Below, in pieces: positions 58,301 to 64,000 of a DNA stretch of 64,000 nucleotides (positions are counted from its first letter, which is position 1; each line of letters opens with the position of its first letter). The translations under genes and the position numbers were made by a program. Source of the DNA: Ephydatia muelleri (lineage: Eukaryota > Porifera > Demospongiae > Spongillida > Spongillidae); assembly GCA_013339895.1 (NCBI GenBank), contig JABACO010000006.1:8803531-8867530 (forward strand). Reading direction: 5' to 3'. The notes under the pieces are model-generated. The model saw only the letters and a list, made by a program, of their open reading frames with translations, did not search any database and was not told where the DNA came from.

Positions 58301-61300
58301 GACAGCACCTCGACTACCAGCACTGGTACGACCGGCAGAAGCTGACCCTCAAGGAGATCCACAACGTGCAGTACGTGGCCTGCATGAACCCCACCGCTGG
58401 TAGCTTCACCATCGACACGAGACTGCAGCGCCACTTCAGTGTGTTTTCCGTGAGCTTCCCGGGGCAGGACGCCCTTAAGACCATCTACAGCAGCATTCTG
58501 CAGGGACACCTTGCGGGGGCTAGCTTCAGCAGCAGGTGGTCAAGAGTCAGGAGAGGCTGGTGGTGGCTGCGCTGGCGCTGCACGCGAAGGTTTGAAATTT
58601 GTGTGTGAGTGTGTGTGGGTATACATGTGGGTGTGTGGGGGTGGGGATGAGGTGCATGATTTGTGTGTATATGGTGTGGTGTGTGTGTGTGGATACAGGA
58701 TGTCTATACATTGTATGGGGTATGGGGGCTGGGGGGGTGTACACATGGTGTCTGTATTGTGTGTGCATAGTGCGTAGGTCTACATGTGGGTCATACTGTA
58801 TGTGCACGCCTATTACATTTATACGCATTTGTGCACGTTGGACTGAGGGCAACAATGAAATGGATAGTGTACATGTATGTAGGTGTCATGAGATCAATTA
58901 ATTTGGGCTTCAATATGGTTACATGCATTTTGATGGATGCAACCTTATACCCTTATATCCAGACAGTTATTTTAAGAGCATTTCCTTATTAAATCATGCC
59001 CACTCTTCAGGTTGCAAGCACCTTCTTGCCAACAGCCATCAAGTTCCACTACATCTTCAACCTCCGAGATCTCTCCAATATCTTCCAGGTACAGTAGACT
59101 TGTGTGTGTAGTAAATCCTGTAACTTGTGTGTGGGTATTACCACATGTACATGTATGTGTGTGTGCATGTCGCATGCACATGTGTATGTACAGGTGTGAA
59201 GCTTGGTTATGTCCTAACGGGGCTGAGCATCGGACTGACATAGTCTGTCTATCGCACCTCTGACACAGCACTTGTAGCCAGGCTCTAGCCTGAATGGGTA
59301 GCACCTACCAGCCTACACCCCCAGTGAGACTTAGTCTCACTGGGGGTGTAGGTCACACACGGGGATGCCATTAAGGGAAAATATTTTCTAACAGTCTTAG
59401 CACATGTATTTTAGTGGGCTAATTTCTATTGCATATTTAAGTATGTATGGTGTGTGTTTGTGTATGTGTGTGTATGTGTGTGTGTGTACAGTGTATGTGT
59501 GTGTGTGTGTGCATGTGTGTAGTCTGTGTGTGCATGTGTGTGTACATGTGTGTGTGTACATGTGTGTGTGTACATGTGTGTGTGTACATGTGTGTGTCTA
59601 CATACATGTGGGTTGTGGGATTGGATGTTGTGGCTCATGTGGTACAATCTTTGGCAGCTGCCATTATTGGGATGTGGCCACAGGATGTACCCATCCCCTC
59701 ATTGTACCGTGCCCATTGTCGTGCACACTTTGCCCCCGGCACCCTTAGGGAATTCTGTTCACCACACCTGAATGCCTCAAGACACCACTGGACCTGGTGC
59801 GTGTATGGCTGCACGAGACCTGCAGGGTCTATGGGGACAAGATGATCGAGGATAAGGACATGGAGACCTTTGCCAACCTCAAGGCTGACATCGTGAAGAC
59901 ATCGTTTGAGGTAAAACTCCATAAACGTCCCATTGTGAAGGACGAGGAGATACTGTCGTGTGTTCTTCTCTCCTCTCCCTACTCTAACCATCCCTCCCCC
60001 ATCTTGAATCACTAGGATATGGACCAGGAAGTCCTTAAAGCAGAGCCGCTGATATACTGCCACTTTGCGTCGGGGATTGGAGAACCTAAGTACCTGGCGG
60101 TGCCATCGTGGGAGTCCCTGAAGAAGATTCTGGAGGAGGCGCTGGACTCGTACAATGAGATCAACGCCATGATGAACCTGGTGCTGTTTGAAGATGCCAT
60201 GCAGCACATGTAAGTGCAAACGAGGCATTGGCAACAAAGGGGGGCGGGGGGGGGCGGCAGGGGGCTATTCCAGCATGAATACCTGTATGTGGGCGTCCAG
60301 TGATGTTGCGAGATTCTTCACACCATGGAATACACCTGTACTGTACATGGACACATACAGTACATGCAGATGCATATCTGTTGAGGATATTCAGATGCAT
60401 TTTATATACATTGCATACATTTTGTATTAGCATGAAACAGCAGGGGAAATATGCATTGGTTTTGTTTTTCCATCACACTTCCACACTAATGTGCACCTTC
60501 ATTTCGTCCACATGCATGTGCACATGTGCATGCACATGCTTTGTGCTTTAAACATGGCCGCTCATCCTTGCAGTTGTCGTATCAATCGTATTCTGGAGTC
60601 CCCACGTGGTAACGCACTTCTTGTTGGTGTGGGAGGCAGTGGAAAGCAAAGCTTGACCCGATTGGCTGCCTTTGTAAGCTCATTGGAGGTGTTCCAGATT
60701 GAGCTAAAGAAGGGTACTCTGTTGGAGACCTGAAGGTAAGGGTTCAACCGTTGTGTAGATGGTCTGAAAAAAAGAAATAGATGCATGCTCTAATTCCATT
60801 CATTTTTAAATATATTATAATAGCTGATTACAATTAAATTGTCCTATTTAATAACCATTAATATATTGTACACTATATTGTGCTGTTTATTGTCATTGCA
60901 CTTTATATGATCTCCACTGCCAATTTTGCCATATATTTCATGCGTACCGTCACATTCACTTTGCGTTCACAGACTGACCTGGCTGGACTGTACATGAAAG
61001 CCGGTGTGAAGAATGTGGGGACAGTGTTCCTGCTCACAGATGGGCAGATTGCAGAGGAGAAGTTCTTGGTGCTGGTGAACGACCTCCTGGCGTCTGGGGA
61101 GATCCCTGACCTGTTTCCCGATGACGAGGTCCAGAACATCGTTGGGAGTGTGAGGAATGAGGTGAAAGGGATGGGCATCCAGGACACCAAGGAGAACTGC
61201 TGGGCCTTTTTCATTGAGCGAGTGCGCAGGCAGCTCAAGGTAAATAGTCCGGGCAGTCTCAGTGATGTTGAGTGTGGAAAGTGTTAGTGTCTGGAAACGT

Positions 61301-62193
61301 GCTACAGAGAGGGTCCACTTTGTTGCATGCAGTATGATATGTACTCACTGGCATGCATGCATGTGTACCCTGTACACAAGGTCCATGCAGCATTCTGTTG
61401 AAAGACTCTCGTATATGGCACAGGGGTGGTCAAAGGTACATGTACACAGTGTTGGGTAGTTTGCAGTGTGCTGCAGACCTTTTGCTGCCAGTGTTCACTC
61501 CGCCCCTCCCATCTTCCCTCAGGTCGTGCTCTGTTTCTCTCCCGTGGGGACAACTCTACGTGTGCGTAGCCGCAAGTTTCCTGCCATTGTGAACTGCCAC
61601 CAACATTGACTGGTTCCACAAGTGGCCAGAAGAGGCTCTTGTGTCTGTCAGTAGACGTTTCCTGTCCGAAAATGAGCTTTTGAATGTATGTTTCAAAAAG
61701 GCGTGGTGGGGGAACTGATAGCTGTATGTTGCCAATGTAATAGTTCTAAAGGTACCCCTCTCTTCCCCGCCCCTTTCTTTTCCTATCCCTTTCATTCCCT
61801 CCCTCAATCTCTTTCACTCCCTCCCCCGCCATTTTCCCTGTGCAATAAAGATAGTCAGCTAGTTTGCTATTGTTTCACTTTGAAGTTATTGGCAATGTTG
61901 TTTCATGCAGTATGAATGCATATTTTGTTGTTCTTAAGCCTTTTGACCAGCTTCACTGACAATGACTAAGGACATATAGTGATGGTGTGATGCTACATGC
62001 TTGTTACAAGTTTTCTTGTTGTCGATAGGCTGAACTGTCCAAGTCCATAAGCAAATTCATGGCCTTTGTGCATGGAAGTGTAATGATATGAGTGCAGCGT
62101 ACCTGACCAATGAAAGGAGGTACAACTATACCACACCAAAGAGCTTCCTGGAGTTGGTGAGTGATGCATGTGTTTGTGTGTGTGTGTGTGTGT

Positions 62194-62235
<42 letters not shown>

Positions 62236-62662
62236 GTGTGTGTGTGTGTGAGAGTGTGTGTGTGTGTGTATGTGGGTGTGTGGTGTGAGTGTGTGTGTGT
62301 TTGTGTGTGTATGTGTGTGGTGAGTGTGTGTGGTATGTATGTGTGTGTGTGAGGTGGGTGTAGGTGTGATGTGTGTGGTGTGTGAGAGTGTGTGTGTGTG
62401 AGAGGTGTGTGTGTTTGTGTGTGTGTGTGTATGTGTGGTGAGTGTGCGTGTGTGTTGTGTTGTGTGTGTGTGTTTGTGTGTGAGAGTGTGTGTTGTGTGT
62501 GTATGTGTGTGTGGAGTGTGTGTGTGTGTTTGGTGTGTTGTGTGTGTGTGTGTGGTGTGTGTGTGTGTGAGTGTGTGTGGTGTTTGTGTGAGTGTGTGTG
62601 TGTGTGAGAGTGTGTGTGTGTGTGAGTGTGTGGTGTGTGTGTGTGTGTGTGTGTGTGAGTGT

Positions 62663-62701
<39 letters not shown>

Positions 62702-63129
62702 GTGTGTGTGTATGTGTGTGTATGTGTGTGTGTGAGTGTGTGTGTTGTGATGCACATTATAGTTGTGTCAGTAACTGGGCAGCTGTATTCCTTTTTTTTT
62801 AATCTACACCCGTACCATTCACTGTATCGCTGCAGATTTCCCTATACCAGAATCTGTTGACTAAGAAGTATGGAGAACTGATGGGCAACATGGAGCGTCT
62901 GGAGGGAGGCCTTGAGAAGCTCAAGAGCACGGCTGCACAGGTACACACTAGGCCAGCAAGGAGGATGATAGGGGCATCCACAATTCACATCAAAGATACC
63001 AACCCCAGAGCAGATCTCACAAGCAATCATGGTCACTGTCTTGTTTGTGCACACACATGGACCATATGCATGTATACATGTACACACACTGACTTGCACA
63101 CACACACACACATGGACATATGCATGTAT

Positions 63130-63173
<44 letters not shown>

Positions 63174-63912
63174 CACACACACACACATGTACACAATATC
63201 TTACAGGTGGATGATCTAAAGGAGAAGCTCAAAGCCCAGGAGGTGGAGCTGAAACAGAAGAATGAGGATGCAGATGCGCTGATCAAGAGGGTAGCCGTGG
63301 AGCAGGAGAAGGTGGGCAAGGAGAAGGCATTTGCAGATGAGGAAGAGAAGAAGGTGGCTAAGATCAATGACGAGGTCTCCAAGAAGCAGAGGGATTGTGA
63401 GACTGATCTGGCCAAGGCAGAAACCAGCGCTGAAGGTGAGGTTTGATGGATCATCATGTTGTAAAACTTAGCACGTATTGGATGTACCTAGAATAGTAGT
63501 GGGAAGGAGATGAGAAGGTACAAGGAAGGGGGAGTTGTGCATACAAATGAAATTGCAGTGTATAGTTATGGCACATTTGTGTTTTGCTTAATTATCCTCC
63601 TTATAATGCAGTATCAAAAATACGTCTTCTTATTACATATTGAAAGGATGTACATGTACATGTATGCTATAGTACATGTATACTATTTTTATTAAAGTAT
63701 TGTTTGTGTTTTTCACTTTGTGTTCTCCCATGCAGGCTGCCGAAACTGCTCTCAACACACTGAACAAGAACAACCTCACGGAGCTCAAGTCCTTTGGGAA
63801 ACCCCCTGGAGCTGTTGTCAACGTGGTGGCAGCTGTCATGGTCCTCATGTCCCCACCTGCTAAGATCCCCAAGGACCGCTCCTGGAATACGGGGAAAGTC
63901 ATGATGAGCAAA
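37425..63912 (+). CDS. Axonemal dynein heavy chain, outer-arm beta type, 3' end outside window
   Basis: ATP-driven minus-end microtubule motor of cilia and flagella. Forty-two exons with matching phases give about 3,210 codons from [12 protein letters not shown] (ATG 37425, chosen as the first in-frame Met before the conserved region) to the stalk; the family is about 4,450-4,500 residues, so the microtubule-binding domain, AAA5, AAA6 and C-terminus lie beyond the window. Tail, linker and AAA1-AAA4 all match the human DNAH9/11/17 pattern block by block as I recall it. P-loops: AAA1 [11 protein letters not shown]2 GNAGTGKS, AAA3 [11 protein letters not shown]4 GVGGSGKQ. Nine +1 and four -1 indels are needed, at 44639, 44950, 44968, 53497, 55506, 58104, 58127, 58187, 58535, 60715, 61597, 62091 and 63421 (approximate). 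After correction every exon's phase fits. Introns are 60-1,600 nt and rich in TG repeats and MITEs. Exon coordinates are in the domain entries. Confidence 0.93.
40388..40500. repeat. 20-bp tandem repeat in dynein intron 5
   Basis: About five units of GCATGCCCACGTATGCTT type. Confidence 0.85.
40558..40795. repeat. GTGTTAGCATTAGTGTTAGT minisatellite in dynein intron 5
   Basis: Roughly six or seven units of 30-40 bp containing TGTTAGCATTAGTGTTAG followed by TGTGTGCATACA or TGTACATACA. Confidence 0.85.
42001..42145. repeat. Purine-only tract (GGGGAGAGGAAGA) in dynein intron 7
   Basis: Almost pure G/A on the plus strand over about 145 bp. Confidence 0.85.
42995..43091. repeat. (TG)n microsatellite in dynein intron 9
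   Basis: Two TG blocks separated by TTTCTTCC. Confidence 0.9.
44224..44340. repeat. Purine-only (GGGA/GAGA)n tract in dynein intron 11
   Basis: Exclusively G and A on the plus strand for about 115 bp. Confidence 0.9.
47197..51999 (+). other. Dynein linker region (exons 17-23)
   Basis: Exons: 47197-47598, 48238-48483, 48824-49048, 49592-49683, 50390-50516, 50855-51241, 51707-51999. This is the DHC_N2 linker that swings over the ring as the power stroke. Blocks such as [54 protein letters not shown] and [20 protein letters not shown] are close to universal among axonemal dyneins. No indel is needed here. Confidence 0.92.
47880..48090. repeat. Tandem repeat of about 40 bp in dynein intron 17
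   Basis: About five units of GCCTCAATGGCATTTAGGAG followed by AGTACCCTGT and AAGATAT; the first and last units are diverged. Confidence 0.85.
52030..52436. repeat. TG tract with spaced CGCGCGCG blocks in dynein intron 23
   Basis: (TG)n with TGCGCGCGCGCG-type blocks near 52061, 52128 and 52192, i.e. a higher-order unit of about 65 bp repeated three times, then irregular TG repeats. Confidence 0.9.
53719..53863. repeat. (CA)n microsatellite in dynein intron 25
   Basis: CA repeats with ACGTGCACAC and CATACG interruptions. Confidence 0.9.
53981..54530. mobile_element. MITE-like element in dynein intron 25
   Basis: The left end TTTAACTCTTTGAACGCCAAG and the right end, inverted TTTAATTCTTTGAACACCAAG, form 21-bp terminal inverted repeats with two mismatches; 550 bp, non-coding. 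The first bases resemble the AACTCTTTC family. Confidence 0.7.
55407..57639 (+). other. Dynein AAA2 module (exons 28-31)
   Basis: Exons: 55407-55657, 56285-56412, 56488-56636, 57354-57639. P-loop GNAGTGKS (one extra G at 55506-55508), then [16 protein letters not shown], Walker-B-like [18 protein letters not shown] and [20 protein letters not shown]. The intron 56637-57353 holds a 218-bp MITE. Confidence 0.92.
56733..56950. mobile_element. MITE of the AACTCTTTC-ended family in dynein intron 30
   Basis: The left end TTTACTCTTTCGCGGGCA and the right end TGCCCGTGAAAGAGTTAAA are inverted repeats. The 218-bp body matches 28078-28308 in reverse orientation. Confidence 0.85.
57778..60209 (+). other. 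Dynein AAA3 module (exons 32-35)
   Basis: Exons: 57778-58589, 59011-59088, 59749-59910, 60016-60209. P-loop GGAGCGKT (the human paralogue reads GTAGTGKS), Walker [12 protein letters not shown], sensor [11 protein letters not shown], and [17 protein letters not shown]. The AAA3 nucleotide state gates the motor. Exon 32 needs three single-base deletions in 58104-58189 and one insertion near 58535 to keep the conserved frame. Confidence 0.9.
59312..59352. repeat. Perfect 41-bp palindrome in dynein intron 33
   Basis: 20-bp arms CCTACACCCCCAGTGAGACT around a single T, the same architecture as 20479-20535. Confidence 0.85.
60574..62156 (+). other. Dynein AAA4 module (exons 36-39)
   Basis: Exons: 60574-60735, 60973-61239, 61523-61685, 62029-62156. 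P-loop [15 protein letters not shown], Walker-B-like [30 protein letters not shown], and [13 protein letters not shown]. Single-base differences at 60715 (missing T), 61597 (extra C) and 62091 (missing T) are each within conserved codons. Confidence 0.9.
62166..62748. repeat. 580-bp irregular TG tract in dynein intron 39
   Basis: (TG)n with GTGGTG, GAGAGTG and TTGTG interruptions throughout. Confidence 0.9.
62836..63912 (+). other. Dynein stalk, first coiled-coil strand (exons 40-42)
   Basis: Exons: 62836-62940, 63207-63435, 63736-63912. Long heptad-rich helix ([36 protein letters not shown]) leading to [19 protein letters not shown] and [12 protein letters not shown]. The microtubule-binding tip and the return strand are beyond the window. 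A run of three A at 63421-63423 is one too long. Confidence 0.9.
63085..63187. repeat. (CA)n microsatellite in dynein intron 40
   Basis: CA dinucleotides before the splice acceptor of exon 41, with a few CATG interruptions. Confidence 0.9.
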
Positions 63913-64000
63913 GTGAGTGTCGTATTGTTTGTGCATGTGTAGGCAATGCTGCCATGTATAGGTCGTATGTAGGAACGTAGATGTGTGTGGACATGTACTG

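Noticed and set aside
37425..63912. Dynein as a processed or dead copy
   Set aside because: It has 42 introns with consensus sites and all catalytic motifs; only single-base indels disturb it.

Overview
The window looks like nuclear DNA of an animal, most likely a sponge or another early-branching marine invertebrate. The evidence is spliced genes with consensus GT-AG introns, an axonemal dynein heavy chain, EGF-repeat and LDL-receptor class A membrane proteins, and a receptor tyrosine kinase (RTK) whose ectodomain I cannot assign. There are also long (TG)n microsatellites and several DNA transposon families. The sponge assignment is an inference from the style of the kinase and the compact genes, not a proof.

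Layout. 1-2632 (+): 3' part of an EGF-repeat type I membrane protein. 3753-4332 (+): intronless Arf-family GTPase with its own TATA box and poly(A) signal. 14067-6227 (-): complete 14-exon RTK gene, with a 299-bp tandem duplication at its 3' end. 14170-18000: nothing recognisable. 18300-18752 (+): tentative exons of an unknown gene. 19008-23134: transposon graveyard with Gypsy-like pol fragment, hAT fragment, palindromes and a MITE. 23263-26409: hAT element with terminal inverted repeats. 27494-26567 (-): small complete gene with signal peptide, two LDLa domains, one membrane span and two PPPY motifs, resembling LDLRAD3/LDLRAD4. 27670-32088: candidate Merlin-like (ISXO2 transposase) element with nested repeats. 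33458-33979 (-): C-terminal retroelement fragment. 36778-37124: (CACT)n array. 37425-63912 (+): first 42 exons (about 3,210 codons) of an axonemal outer-arm beta-type dynein heavy chain (DNAH9/11/17 group), running off the right edge within the stalk.

The conserved genes carry many single-base indels: three +1 in dynein exon 12, three +1 and one -1 in exon 32, others elsewhere, and one each in the EGF, Arf and RTK genes. In the dynein and RTK genes, each correction restores both the conserved reading frame and the splice phase. I read them mainly as base-level assembly errors rather than gene decay, and this should be kept in mind for every frameshift here.

The genes do not form an operon-like unit. 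They are independent loci: cell-surface/signalling proteins (EGF protein, RTK, LDLa-PPPY protein), a trafficking GTPase and a ciliary motor. Most lineage-specific content is in the repeats: hairpins with 1-3 nt loops, a MITE family found both in a dynein intron and inside the Merlin-like element, and minisatellites inside introns.
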